Of a stretch of DNA of 45,469 nucleotides, positions 1 through 8,361 are shown piece by piece. Numbering within the stretch: position 1 is the stretch's first letter; each line of letters opens with the position of its first letter. The translations under genes were made by a program, and so were the position numbers. The notes under the pieces are model-generated. The model saw nothing but the letters and a program-made list of their open reading frames with translations, did not search any database and was not told the DNA's origin. The DNA is from Archangium sp. (GTDB lineage: Bacteria; Myxococcota; Myxococcia; Myxococcales; Myxococcaceae), in the NCBI GenBank assembly GCA_030695565.1, contig JAUYRZ010000080.1:1-45469 (forward strand), given 5' to 3'.

Positions 1-1
1 C

Positions 2-88
2 GTGTCGTCGACCTCCGCGATGGGCCCTTCGCTGGCGCTGATGGCTTTCCTGCTGCTGCGAGCCAGAAGCCGCCGCCAACGGGACTGA
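2..88 (+). CDS. C-terminal end of a surface protein with a MYXO-CTERM-like tail (5' truncated by window)
   Basis: Only the last 28 codons lie in the window, in frame 2, ending in TGA at 86-88. They encode a short hydrophobic stretch (PSLALMAFLLLRA) followed by a basic tail (RSRRQRD). This is the transmembrane-plus-arginine end seen in tripartite C-terminal sorting signals such as MYXO-CTERM, which mark proteins for cleavage and surface attachment. The cysteine motif that would confirm MYXO-CTERM would lie upstream of the window edge, so the class is inferred. Nothing can be said about the main domain. The next gene starts 38 bp downstream on the same strand. Confidence 0.5.
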   Translation: MSSTSAMGPSLALMAFLLLRARSRRQRD

Positions 89-126
89 TTGACCCTGATC
101 TGCCAACCCCTTAAGGGTCGGCGCCG

Positions 127-2067
127 ATGCTCCCCCTCGTACTCGTGGCCGTGCTCACTCAGGTCACCCCTGACGCCGGCGTCGATGAAAACGATTCGCG
201 TGGGCTGACCGTGGTCACCGGCTCGCGCACCGAACGTCGGGCCGTCGACAGCGTGGTTCCGACCGAGGTGATCACCCGCGCTCAGATCGAACAGCTCGGC
301 GTGCGTGATCTGCCGCAGTTGCTCCAGCAGCACCCCGGCGTGGAGATGGTCTACACGAACCGGGGCGTGGGCATTCGGCTCCAGGGTCTCGACCCGGAGT
401 ACGTGCTGATCCTGATCGATGGGCAGCGCATCTCCGGCCGCTCGGGTTCGATCACCGACATCTCGCGCTTCAGCCTCCGCGAGGTCGAGCGCGTGGAGAT
501 CGTGAAGGGCCCCGCGGCCGCGCTCTATGGCGCCGACGCGATGGGCGGCGTGGTGAACCTGATCACCCGCCGGCCGCAGAAGCCGCTCGAAGTGAGCCTG
601 CGCGGCATGTTCGGCAGCCTGCTCGAAGGCGACGTGCGCGGGAACGTGGGCGCGAAGCTGGGGCCCTTCGAGCTGCGCGCCGGTGGCGGCTTTCGCACGC
701 GCAACGCGTACTTCTGGCCGGCGTGTGACACCTGCCCCAGCATCGAGACCGCGGGGGCTGCCGTGCGCCGCATCGATGGCGACGTCGAAGCCGCCTACGC
801 GCCCGATGACGATCTGCGGGTCTGGGTGCGCACCGGCTACGTCTTCACCGACTTCACCGCCGTCGACATCAACGACACCAACGCGGTGTTCGACAGGTTT
901 CAGCGCACCGAGCAGTTCGACACCTGGCTCGGCGTGCGGAAGAGGTTCAACGCCTCGACCTCGGCGACGCTGCGCGGGCATTTCGGCCTGTTCAAGGATC
1001 AGTTCCTGCTCGACCAGCGCGGCAGCCGGGCGCTCGACGACTACTCCGCCAACCTGACGCGCCTGTGGGAAGCGTTCGGCCAGGTCGATCACCGCATCGG
1101 GCGCCACACGCTGACCGGCGGTCTCGAAGGGTTCAGCGAGCTGCTCTCTTCGACGCGCATTCAGCCCAGCGACGTGCAGCGCGGCCGCTTCGGCATCTTC
1201 GTGCAGGACGAGTGGGTGCTCGAAGGGCAGGGGCCCCGGGTGTCGATCTCGCCGGGCTTCCGCGCCGACGTCGACACGCAGTTCGGTTGGGCGCCTTCGC
1301 CGCGCCTGGCCGTGAAGGTCGACCCCACTCCCGAGCTCACCTTCCGCGCGTCGTGGGGCCTGGGTTTCCGACCGCCTTCGTTCTCCGAGCTCTACCTTCA
1401 GTTCGCCAACCCCGGCATCGGCTACCTGGTGCAGGGTAACCCCAGGCTGCAAGCAGAACGCAGCGGCTCGGCCAACGTGTCGGTCGACTACCGGCCGCCC
1501 ATCGAAGGCTGGGTGCTCTCGGCGAGCCTCTGGCACACCAGCCTCACCAACCTCATCAACATCACCGCCAACGGCATTCCCAACCCGGATGACCCGGTCA
1601 CCTTCGGCTACGAGAACGTGACCAACGCGTACACACAGGGCGTCGAGTTGAGCGCCCGCACCCGGCTCTCCCGCGGGGCGTACCTCGACCTGAGCTACAT
1701 GGGCCTCGACGCCCGCGACGTCACCCGTCAGCGCGCGTTGGAGGGCCGCTCACCCCACCGCCTCAACGCCAACCTCACCGTGAAGTACCGGCCGGTCGGG
1801 CTGGAGCTGGTGGTTCGCGCGACCTGGCACTCCGAGCGGCCGTATTACATCGGCTCGGGCCTGGGCTTCGCCAACGTGCTGGGGCTCGGAGAGGAGCGGG
1901 TGGTGATGGCGCCCAGCTACTTCGACCTCGAGGCCCAGCTGACCTACGTGTTCCGCTCGTGGCTGCGGGTGTTCGTGAACGGCTACAACCTGTTCAACTC
2001 GGGTGATCAGGACTTCAACCCGAGGCCGCCGCGCGGGGTCATCGGCGGCGTTCAGGTGGAGCTGTGA
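127..2067 (+). CDS. TonB-dependent outer membrane receptor, probably for haem
   Basis: 646 residues, normal for the family. A short hydrophobic N-terminus is followed by a TonB-box-like segment (LTVVTGSRTER, about residues 27-37). Next come a plug domain (about 40-155, with PGVEM, LIDGQR, VERVEIVKGPAAALYGADAMGGVVNLIT) and a 22-strand barrel ending in a short terminal strand. A FRPPSFSEL...NPRL segment near 415-445 corresponds to the FRAP/NPNL box common in haem receptors. The start is fixed by an in-frame stop at 112-114 and an AAGGG ribosome site at 113-117; the signal peptide lacks the usual basic residues. The site lies in a perfect 10-bp palindrome, CCCTTAAGGG, at 108-117. The gene overlaps the HmuY-like gene, so haem or haemoprotein is the likely ligand. 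A vitamin B12 or siderophore receptor cannot be excluded. Confidence 0.85.
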   Translation: MLPLVLVAVLTQVTPDAGVDENDSRGLTVVTGSRTERRAVDSVVPTEVITRAQIEQLGVRDLPQLLQQHPGVEMVYTNRGVGIRLQGLDPEYVLILIDGQRISGRSGSITDISRFSLREVERVEIVKGPAAALYGADAMGGVVNLITRRPQKPLEVSLRGMFGSLLEGDVRGNVGAKLGPFELRAGGGFRTRNAYFWPACDTCPSIETAGAAVRRIDGDVEAAYAPDDDLRVWVRTGYVFTDFTAVDINDTNAVFDRFQRTEQFDTWLGVRKRFNASTSATLRGHFGLFKDQFLLDQRGSRALDDYSANLTRLWEAFGQVDHRIGRHTLTGGLEGFSELLSSTRIQPSDVQRGRFGIFVQDEWVLEGQGPRVSISPGFRADVDTQFGWAPSPRLAVKVDPTPELTFRASWGLGFRPPSFSELYLQFANPGIGYLVQGNPRLQAERSGSANVSVDYRPPIEGWVLSASLWHTSLTNLINITANGIPNPDDPVTFGYENVTNAYTQGVELSARTRLSRGAYLDLSYMGLDARDVTRQRALEGRSPHRLNANLTVKYRPVGLELVVRATWHSERPYYIGSGLGFANVLGLGEERVVMAPSYFDLEAQLTYVFRSWLRVFVNGYNLFNSGDQDFNPRPPRGVIGGVQVEL

Positions 2068-2642
2068 TGAAGCGAATGGTGATTGCCCTGGTGTTGTCTG
2101 GCTGCGCCAACGATCTGCGCGTCGATCATCCCTTCGACGGCGAGACCACGACGGGCCCGCTGGTGGTCGCTTCGGTGCTGGACACCGGCGGCACGCAGCT
2201 CCTCATCGACGCGACGAACAAGATGTCGCAGGTGTACGTCGATCTCGACGAAGGCCGCGAGATGAAGCCTTCCGAAGCGTTCGAGACCAACGGGTGGGAT
2301 CTGTCGTTGCGCCGGTTCGACATCTTCGTGAACAGCGGCGCGAGCGGGCCGACCGGCACCGTCGAGATCGCGGTGCTCAAAGACGTCGACTACGCCTCAC
2401 TCACCCAGGCGCCTGCTGCAGGCTTCACTGCCGATACGGGCGCGCGGGTGTTCAACACCAGCGAAGGCGGCTGGTATTTCTATGACCTGGGCGTGCACAG
2501 GCTGATCACCCGAACCGAGCTGGTCTACGTGATCCACACCTCGGCCGGGGCCTACGTGAAGCTGCGCATGCTCAGCTATTACGACCAGAACGGCACCCCC
2601 GCCTCCATCTCGCTGGAGTACGCGCCGATCGCCGCGCCGTGA
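2067..2642 (+). CDS. HmuY-like haem-binding lipoprotein
   Basis: About 191 residues from ATG at 2067, which overlaps the receptor stop (TGATG). A GTG at 2064 would add one residue. The N-terminus MKRMVIALVLSGC has a clear lipobox (LSGC), so the protein is predicted to be an outer membrane lipoprotein. The body has features of the HmuY family: an early beta region, a GWDLSLRRFDIFVNSG segment around residue 70, and a late WYFYDLGVHRLI...VYVIHTSAGAYVKLRML core. In Bacteroidetes, HmuY takes haem from host proteins and passes it to the TonB receptor HmuR. Translational coupling to the receptor here suggests the same partnership. The family call rests on motif resemblance; haem-ligand residues were not assigned. 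Confidence 0.68.
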   Translation: MKRMVIALVLSGCANDLRVDHPFDGETTTGPLVVASVLDTGGTQLLIDATNKMSQVYVDLDEGREMKPSEAFETNGWDLSLRRFDIFVNSGASGPTGTVEIAVLKDVDYASLTQAPAAGFTADTGARVFNTSEGGWYFYDLGVHRLITRTELVYVIHTSAGAYVKLRMLSYYDQNGTPASISLEYAPIAAP

Positions 2643-2658
2643 CACACTTGGCACCGAG

Positions 2659-3909
2659 ATGACTGCGCCGCCCCTCCGCGAAAAGGAAGCAGCTCGAACG
2701 CCGACCGTCGACGACGTCGAGTTCCGCGCGCTCTACAGGAAGACCAAGTACGTGGTGGAGACGGCCGACGGCTGGTCGTTGGTGATCACCCGCTACCGCC
2801 CGATTCCCCAGACCTTCGCGCAGCCGCTGTTCGGCGAACCGATGCTCTTGGTGCACGGCTTCTGTCAAAACCGGCACGCGTGGACGAGCGGCGAGTTCGT
2901 GAAGAACCTGCTGTTCTTCGGCATCGACATTCACATCCTCGAGCTGCGCGGCCACGGGAAGAGCTCCATCGAGCTGCAACACGAACGCGCCGCGAAGTTC
3001 GGCCGCAAGCCGCCCGCCGACATCGAGTGGGACTGGGACATCGACAGCTATTTTCTCTACGACCTTCCGGCGGCCGTGGCGGGCGTGCGGCGCATCACCC
3101 GGCGCGAGAAGATCTTCTATTGCGGCCACTCCATGGGTGGAATGCTCGGGTACGGCTACGCCGGCATTCACCAGGAGCAGCTCGAAGGCATCATCACCAT
3201 CGGCGCTCCGGCGGAGATCGGCAAAGGCAGCCTCGCGCTGCAGTTGCTCGCCTACGCAGGCCCGGGCATCAGCTCGTCGGTCGACGCGGCGCTGGGCAGC
3301 ATCAACCTGCAGCGCGGGGTGGGGCAGACGCTCTCGAAGTTCGCCTCTCGGTTCACCAAGCGGGTCGCCAACGAGGCGAAGAAGCCGCTCTCGTACCGCT
3401 ACTTGCCGTTGGATGACTGGCTCAAGGCCGCCTCTGATGCGTTGGGTTACGCGGAGCAGAGCCCGGTGCTCAGCCTGGTGGCCAACCGCATCACCTGGCT
3501 CACCCGGTGGGATCGCATGTCGATGTCGGACGTGCGCTGGCTCTTGAAAGAAGGCGGCGAGAAAGAGCCGCGCAAGGTGGTCGACCAGTTCCTGCGCTGG
3601 ATCCGCGGCATGGAGGTCGTCTGCTACCGCACGGGCTACGACTTTCAGCGCGGCTTCTCCAAGTTCAAGCTGCCCATGGCCATCATCTTCGGTGACATGG
3701 ATCCGCTCGCTTCCCTGGCCTCGACGCGCTCGGTCTATCGCGCGGCCAAGAGCGAGTACCTGCTCTGGCGCCCGGTGAAGGGCAACAGCCACATCGAGCT
3801 GACGATGGGGCACGACATCAGGCAGATCTGTTACGACATCAAGAACCTCATCGAGTACGCGAAGACACACCGCGCTCGATCGCCTTCGCTCCCCAGAGTT
3901 CAGGACTGA
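2659..3909 (+). CDS. Alpha/beta hydrolase
   Basis: 416 residues. The fold is clear: an oxyanion-hole strand (LLVHGFCQNRHAW, about 63-75), the turn LRGHGKSS, and the nucleophile elbow CGHSMGG with Ser158. A probable acid lies in FGDMDP (Asp346 or Asp348), and the histidine in GNSHIE (His378). The N-terminal YVVETADGWSLVITRYRP resembles the start of acid lipases. An unusually long segment between the elbow and the acid residue (about 200-340) would form the cap domain. No signal peptide is seen, so it is probably cytoplasmic. The substrate is unknown; a lipase/esterase or polyester-related hydrolase is plausible. It starts 16 bp after the HmuY-like gene and may be co-transcribed. Confidence 0.8.
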   Translation: MTAPPLREKEAARTPTVDDVEFRALYRKTKYVVETADGWSLVITRYRPIPQTFAQPLFGEPMLLVHGFCQNRHAWTSGEFVKNLLFFGIDIHILELRGHGKSSIELQHERAAKFGRKPPADIEWDWDIDSYFLYDLPAAVAGVRRITRREKIFYCGHSMGGMLGYGYAGIHQEQLEGIITIGAPAEIGKGSLALQLLAYAGPGISSSVDAALGSINLQRGVGQTLSKFASRFTKRVANEAKKPLSYRYLPLDDWLKAASDALGYAEQSPVLSLVANRITWLTRWDRMSMSDVRWLLKEGGEKEPRKVVDQFLRWIRGMEVVCYRTGYDFQRGFSKFKLPMAIIFGDMDPLASLASTRSVYRAAKSEYLLWRPVKGNSHIELTMGHDIRQICYDIKNLIEYAKTHRARSPSLPRVQD

Positions 3910-3974
3910 CCCCACCCAGTAAGGGCAGGGTCGAAAAGTGGAGCACCGGCCAGCGATTGCTACGGTGCTACAGG

Positions 3975-5714
3975 ATGACACAGCTCGGACATTCCAACCG
4001 GTGGCTCCCCCTGGCGTTGGCGTTCGTGCCTTTCGTGGTGCTCGCTCAGGATCGCGTTCAGCTCAACTCGATCACGAAGATCGAAGTGAAGGGCAACAAC
4101 GTGGAGATCACCGGCAGCCGCCGGCCGAACTTCACCACCTTCACGCTCTCCGATCCGCCGCGGCTGGTGATCGACATCTCGGAGGCGGTGTTCGCCGACG
4201 TGCCTAAGGAGCTGAAGGTCTCCGATGGAACGATCACCGCGATCAAGACGGCCAGCTACGGCTCGGAGTCGGCGGCGATCGCGCGCATCTTGATCGGCTT
4301 CGAGCACGAGCTGGAGACGGACATCGCCAGCACCGGTACCTCGTTGGTGGTGAAGCTGCCGGCCGACGCGAAGCAGCAGCAGAAGCTGATCGCCGAGAAG
4401 ATCGAGAGCGAGCGAGCGCTCAAGGCGCAGAAGGAGAGCGCAGAGAAGGCCCGCCTCGAGAAGGAGCGCGTCGAGCGTGACGAGAAGGAACGCCTGGCCA
4501 GGGCTGAAGCAGACAGGAAGCGGCTCGAGGCAGAAGAGGCGAAGCAGAAAGCCGACGAGGAGCGCCTCGCGAAGGCGGCTGCGGAGAAGCAGGCCAAAGA
4601 AGAGAAGGAGCGCGTGGCGCGTGAGGAGACCGCGAAGAAGCGTGAGGCCGAAGCGCTCGCGAAGAAGCAGGCCGAAGAAGAGCGCCTCGCCCGCGTCGCT
4701 GCCGAGAACGAAGAGAAGGAGCGCAAGCGCGAGGAGAAGGAAGCGCAGGCGCGCGCCGCGAAGGAGGAGGCCGATCGGAAGGCGAAGGAGCTGGCCGAAC
4801 TCAAGCGCAAGGAAGCCGACGCCCGGGAAGCGCGCCTGACCGCCGAGCGTGAAGAGAAAGAGCGCCAGGCCAGGGCAGAGGCGGATCGGAAGAAGGCCGA
4901 AGCCGAAGAGAAGGCAGCCCTTGCTCGCGCCGAGGCAGCGCGGAAGAAGCAGGCCCTCGCCGAGAAAGCAGAGGCCGAACGCGAGAAGAAGGAGCAGGAG
5001 CGGCTGGCGAAGGGGGATGCCGAGAAGGCGAAGGCGGAAGCAGAGCGCAAGGAACAGCTCGCCGCGCTCGAGGCCCGCACCCGCGCGGAAGACGAGAAGC
5101 GCCGCCGCATCGAAGAGGCCGCTGAAGCCAAGCGGCAGATCGAAGCCGACAAGAAGCGCACCGTCTCCGAACGCATCGCCTTCGCTCAGGCCGAGAAGGA
5201 GAAGAAGGCGGCCGCCGCTGAAGAAGAGAAACGCAGAGTGGCCGAAGAGCGCCGGCACGCGGAAGAGGCGAAGAAGCAGTCGGAGGCGCAGAGGCTCGCC
5301 GCGAAGGAAGAAGAACGCGCCCGCCGCCAGAAGGACCTCGAGGTCGCTTCGGCCAGGACCCCGTCACCTTCTGAGCTGGTCGCCTCCACCAAGCAGGCCC
5401 GCATGACCTTCGTGGGCTTCAAGCAACAAGAAGGCGTGGGGCGGATCTTCTTCCGGACCTCGTCTCCGGTTCACTATCGGGTGGGCGAAGAGAACGATCG
5501 CCAGGTGATCATCACCCTGGAGAACACCGAGATCAGCCTGCCCAACAACCAGCGCATCATCGACGCGTCGTTCTTCGACACGGCCGTCTCGCTGGTGCGC
5601 CCCGAGGAGCAGGGCAGCGGGGTGAAGGTCACCATCAGCCTCAAGCAGGCCGTCGCCTATCGCGCGAGCCAGGCCGGCAATGAGCTGACGCTGGAATTCG
5701 AACGCCCCGAGTGA
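3975..5714 (+). CDS. AMIN-domain envelope protein with long charged helix
   Basis: 579 residues from ATG at 3975; an in-frame TTG at 3957 would only extend the N-terminus. Residues 1-26 form a signal peptide ending LA before Gln. Residues about 30-125 resemble an AMIN domain (ITKIEVKGNNVEITGS, PPRLVIDIS, ARILIGFE). Residues about 132-455 are an almost unbroken run of Lys, Glu, Arg and Ala, typical of a single alpha helix or a TolA-like helix. Residues about 474-579 form a second AMIN-like beta domain (MTFVGFKQQEGVGRIFFRTS, VIITLENTEISL, VTISLKQAVAY). AMIN domains bind peptidoglycan or secretins. A 320-residue straight helix would be about 48 nm. The gene ends 15 bp before lptD, suggesting an operon and an envelope role; the function is unknown. 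Confidence 0.72.
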   Translation: MTQLGHSNRWLPLALAFVPFVVLAQDRVQLNSITKIEVKGNNVEITGSRRPNFTTFTLSDPPRLVIDISEAVFADVPKELKVSDGTITAIKTASYGSESAAIARILIGFEHELETDIASTGTSLVVKLPADAKQQQKLIAEKIESERALKAQKESAEKARLEKERVERDEKERLARAEADRKRLEAEEAKQKADEERLAKAAAEKQAKEEKERVAREETAKKREAEALAKKQAEEERLARVAAENEEKERKREEKEAQARAAKEEADRKAKELAELKRKEADAREARLTAEREEKERQARAEADRKKAEAEEKAALARAEAARKKQALAEKAEAEREKKEQERLAKGDAEKAKAEAERKEQLAALEARTRAEDEKRRRIEEAAEAKRQIEADKKRTVSERIAFAQAEKEKKAAAAEEEKRRVAEERRHAEEAKKQSEAQRLAAKEEERARRQKDLEVASARTPSPSELVASTKQARMTFVGFKQQEGVGRIFFRTSSPVHYRVGEENDRQVIITLENTEISLPNNQRIIDASFFDTAVSLVRPEEQGSGVKVTISLKQAVAYRASQAGNELTLEFERPE

Positions 5715-5729
5715 CACAAACGCCCGGGC

Positions 5730-8288
5730 ATGCTCGGGCTGTGGGTGGCACTCGTGTTGATGGCGCCGCCGGAGACGGTGGAGATCCAGCTGAACGCCGA
5801 GCGGATGCTGCACGACGGTCAGAAGGACCTGACCACCGCTGAAGGCCGGGCGAAGCTGGTGACCGAGGGCGCGGCCATCAACGCCGATCGCATCGTCTAC
5901 GACCGCAACCGCAACGTGGCCACCGCGACCGGGCACGTGGTCGCGCGCATGACGCAGGGCGGGCGCATGGTGGTGATCGCCGACCTGATGACCCTGCGCT
6001 TCGACGACCAGCAGCAGGTCAAGGAGGTGTTCCTCTACGACGGGCAGGCGCTCTCGAAGAAAGACGTGAGCGCAGATGCCTTGCTGGCCGCGGAGACCGC
6101 GGAGGCCGCGAAGAAGGTGGGCGTCACCCAGGCGCTCCTTCAGGGAAATCACCTGGTGCGCGATGGCACCCGGTGGGCCGTCGATGAGCTCGAGCTGGTG
6201 CCCTGCGAGTGTGATTTCGAGAACCCCTCGTGGTCGATCACCACCAGCTCGGCCATCATCGATACCGAGGCAGAGCGGGTCTCGGTCACCAGCCCCGTGT
6301 TTCGCGTGAAACACATTCCGGTGTTGTGGTTGCCGTGGCTGTCGTTGCCGCTGACGGATCGACAGAGTGGGCTGCTGTTCACGCGGCCCAACTTCTCGCC
6401 GCTCAATGGCTTCAGCCTCGAGCAGCCGGTGTTCTTCACGCTCGGTCGAAGTGCAGACATCACCGTCACGCCCGGCTTCTTCACGGGCAGTCCGGGCGTG
6501 GGTCGCGCGGGGGTGACCGGCGGCCCCACCGCCACCGGAGTCGCGGGACCCAAGCTCGCGGCTGAGTTCCGGTACACGCCCTCGAGCCGCGCGTCGGGTC
6601 GTTTGTTGGCCGGTGTGCTCTACGACTTCCGCAGCAAGCGCGACGTGCAGGTCGCGACGCTCCGTGATCCCTCGGGTGCGCCGCGCGGGCTGCGCGGTGA
6701 GCTGGGGTGGCAACACACGCAAGACTTCGACAAGGGCTTCGGGACGCGCGTCGATCTGAACGTGCACTCTGATGGCGACTACAACCGCGACCTCACCGTC
6801 GACATCATCGCGAGTGCAGCCACGTATCTGCGGAGCACGGCCAGTGTGTTCCACCGCGGCGACGATCACTACGTAGGGCTCGATGTCGGCCTTCGACAGG
6901 ACATTCAATACGGCTACGACCTGATCGGGCGCGGCACGCTGATCAACACGGTGGAGGGCAATACGGCAGGGCGAGACCCCGTCGTTCCGTTGGCGACTCG
7001 GCCCGTCGGAAGGTTTGGCCCGGGCACGCTTCAACGACTGCCGGCGGTCACCTTCGGCTGGGCGCCGACCAGGCTGCTCGGGCCTCTTCGCTTCGATGTC
7101 GAAGGTGACGCGGTGCGCTTGGCGCCGTTGTTTTCCAAGACGGGCGATGAAGGCGCGGCGGCAGCCGAGGGGGCGGTGCTGAGCGAGACGTTCGGGACCG
7201 CGGTCGAGCGGCTCTTCAGCCCCAGTCCGTCCGGCCCGCCAGGGGGCACTCGCGAAGGCGTCGGCGATCGCATCTGGCAGCCGGGCGAGCGGCAAGGGCG
7301 CGACCGGTTGATGGTCCTGCCGCGCATCTCTCTGGCGGCTCAGCCGCTCGGTGCATTGTCGGTGAGCGCGTTCGTGGCGTGGCGTCAGCTGGCCTGGGTG
7401 GGCGAGCAGACCGGTGACACCTGGAGCCGCGGCTATCTGGTTGCCGGCGGGCGCCTCGAGACCGAGCTCTCCCGCACGTTCGGATCGTTGCGGCATGTGA
7501 TCCAGCCGCTCGCGGAGTTGCGCGCCATTCCGATCGGGCACGAGGGGAAATCAGACGCCGCTTTCGTTCCCTACGACGCGGTCGACGCGGCGGTGCCTGG
7601 AGTGACGCCGCGTTTTCAAGGCGTGATCGAGCTTCGCCAGCGGCTGGTGGCCCGTGATGGCACCGAGGTGCTGCGCCTCGACGTGGGGCAGGGCTTCGAA
7701 GCGAGTGGGGCGACGTACAAGGATGTCACTCCGACCGTGGGTGAGAGCTTCGGCCGGCTGGGCACCCGCATCGGTTGGTTCTCGGCGCAGGGCATTCTGA
7801 GGCTCGACCCGATCCCCAAACGTTTTGCCGTCGTTCCCCTCGAGCCGGAGATCACCGTGACTCGCGCCGCCGGCCGGGCCGAGCTCAGCGATGGCCGTCA
7901 CGGCGCCTACGTCGGCTACGAACAGCTGCTGATGGAGGGCACCGCGCGATCCCGCCAGCCCATCGATCTGCTGTTCTTGATCGATCGTGGCTACACCTCA
8001 GCGACTCGGGTGCGGCAGCTGACCTTCGGCGCCTTCTGGGACTTCGGGCCGATCAGCCTCCGCTATGACGCGCTGGTCGCGGAGGCGGTGATCAAGCCTG
8101 TCGTCGAACCGCAGTTCGCGTTCGCCCAGCACAGCGCTGGCATCGGCATCTCGCCGGCGTGCGATTGCTGGCGGGTTGACGTGGTGGCCACTCAACCGAT
8201 TCCGACGGACGGGGTGACGCCGTTGAAGTTTCCCCAGCTTGGCTTCAACGTGACCATCTCCAAGTTCGGCACGATCGGGTCCCGGTAA
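5730..8288 (+). CDS. lptD: LPS-assembly protein LptD
   Basis: 852 residues, in the normal range for LptD. LptD is the outer membrane barrel that, plugged by LptE, inserts lipopolysaccharide into the outer leaflet. A short signal-like N-terminus is followed by an OstA/LptA-like beta-jellyroll (about 20-160: AERMLHDGQKD, TEGAAINADRIVYDRNRNVATATGHV). The barrel domain begins with the typical HIPVLWLPWLSLPL and RQSGLLFTRPNFSPLNGFSLEQPVF (about 193-235). The protein has exactly four cysteines, as two CxC pairs: Cys159/Cys161 and Cys811/Cys813. They are placed to link the periplasmic domain with the barrel, as the E. coli disulfides do. The gene follows the AMIN-domain gene by 15 bp. Its start is supported by operon spacing rather than a strong ribosome site. 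Confidence 0.88.
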   Translation: MLGLWVALVLMAPPETVEIQLNAERMLHDGQKDLTTAEGRAKLVTEGAAINADRIVYDRNRNVATATGHVVARMTQGGRMVVIADLMTLRFDDQQQVKEVFLYDGQALSKKDVSADALLAAETAEAAKKVGVTQALLQGNHLVRDGTRWAVDELELVPCECDFENPSWSITTSSAIIDTEAERVSVTSPVFRVKHIPVLWLPWLSLPLTDRQSGLLFTRPNFSPLNGFSLEQPVFFTLGRSADITVTPGFFTGSPGVGRAGVTGGPTATGVAGPKLAAEFRYTPSSRASGRLLAGVLYDFRSKRDVQVATLRDPSGAPRGLRGELGWQHTQDFDKGFGTRVDLNVHSDGDYNRDLTVDIIASAATYLRSTASVFHRGDDHYVGLDVGLRQDIQYGYDLIGRGTLINTVEGNTAGRDPVVPLATRPVGRFGPGTLQRLPAVTFGWAPTRLLGPLRFDVEGDAVRLAPLFSKTGDEGAAAAEGAVLSETFGTAVERLFSPSPSGPPGGTREGVGDRIWQPGERQGRDRLMVLPRISLAAQPLGALSVSAFVAWRQLAWVGEQTGDTWSRGYLVAGGRLETELSRTFGSLRHVIQPLAELRAIPIGHEGKSDAAFVPYDAVDAAVPGVTPRFQGVIELRQRLVARDGTEVLRLDVGQGFEASGATYKDVTPTVGESFGRLGTRIGWFSAQGILRLDPIPKRFAVVPLEPEITVTRAAGRAELSDGRHGAYVGYEQLLMEGTARSRQPIDLLFLIDRGYTSATRVRQLTFGAFWDFGPISLRYDALVAEAVIKPVVEPQFAFAQHSAGIGISPACDCWRVDVVATQPIPTDGVTPLKFPQLGFNVTISKFGTIGSR

Positions 8289-8361
8289 GCCTTGACCGGG
8301 GGGGGGCATGCTTCGAGAATGCGCCCCTGTTTTCCCTCGCAGAGTCAGGGAGTCGAAGCGA

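Noticed and set aside
2647-2668. Possible sigma54 promoter near TGGCAC before the hydrolase gene
   Set aside because: The GG to GC spacing is 13, not 10. Other TGGCAC sites (5746, 33249) also fail the spacing.
3960-5258. Leu-rich minus-strand frame opposite the AMIN-helix gene
   Set aside because: The Leu/Arg-rich product is the reverse image of the Lys/Glu/Ala codons. It might look like a membrane protein but has no helix pattern or start context.
5364-7541. 725-codon minus-strand frame opposite the AMIN gene and lptD
   Set aside because: Antisense shadow. lptD on the plus strand has clear motifs; this frame has none.
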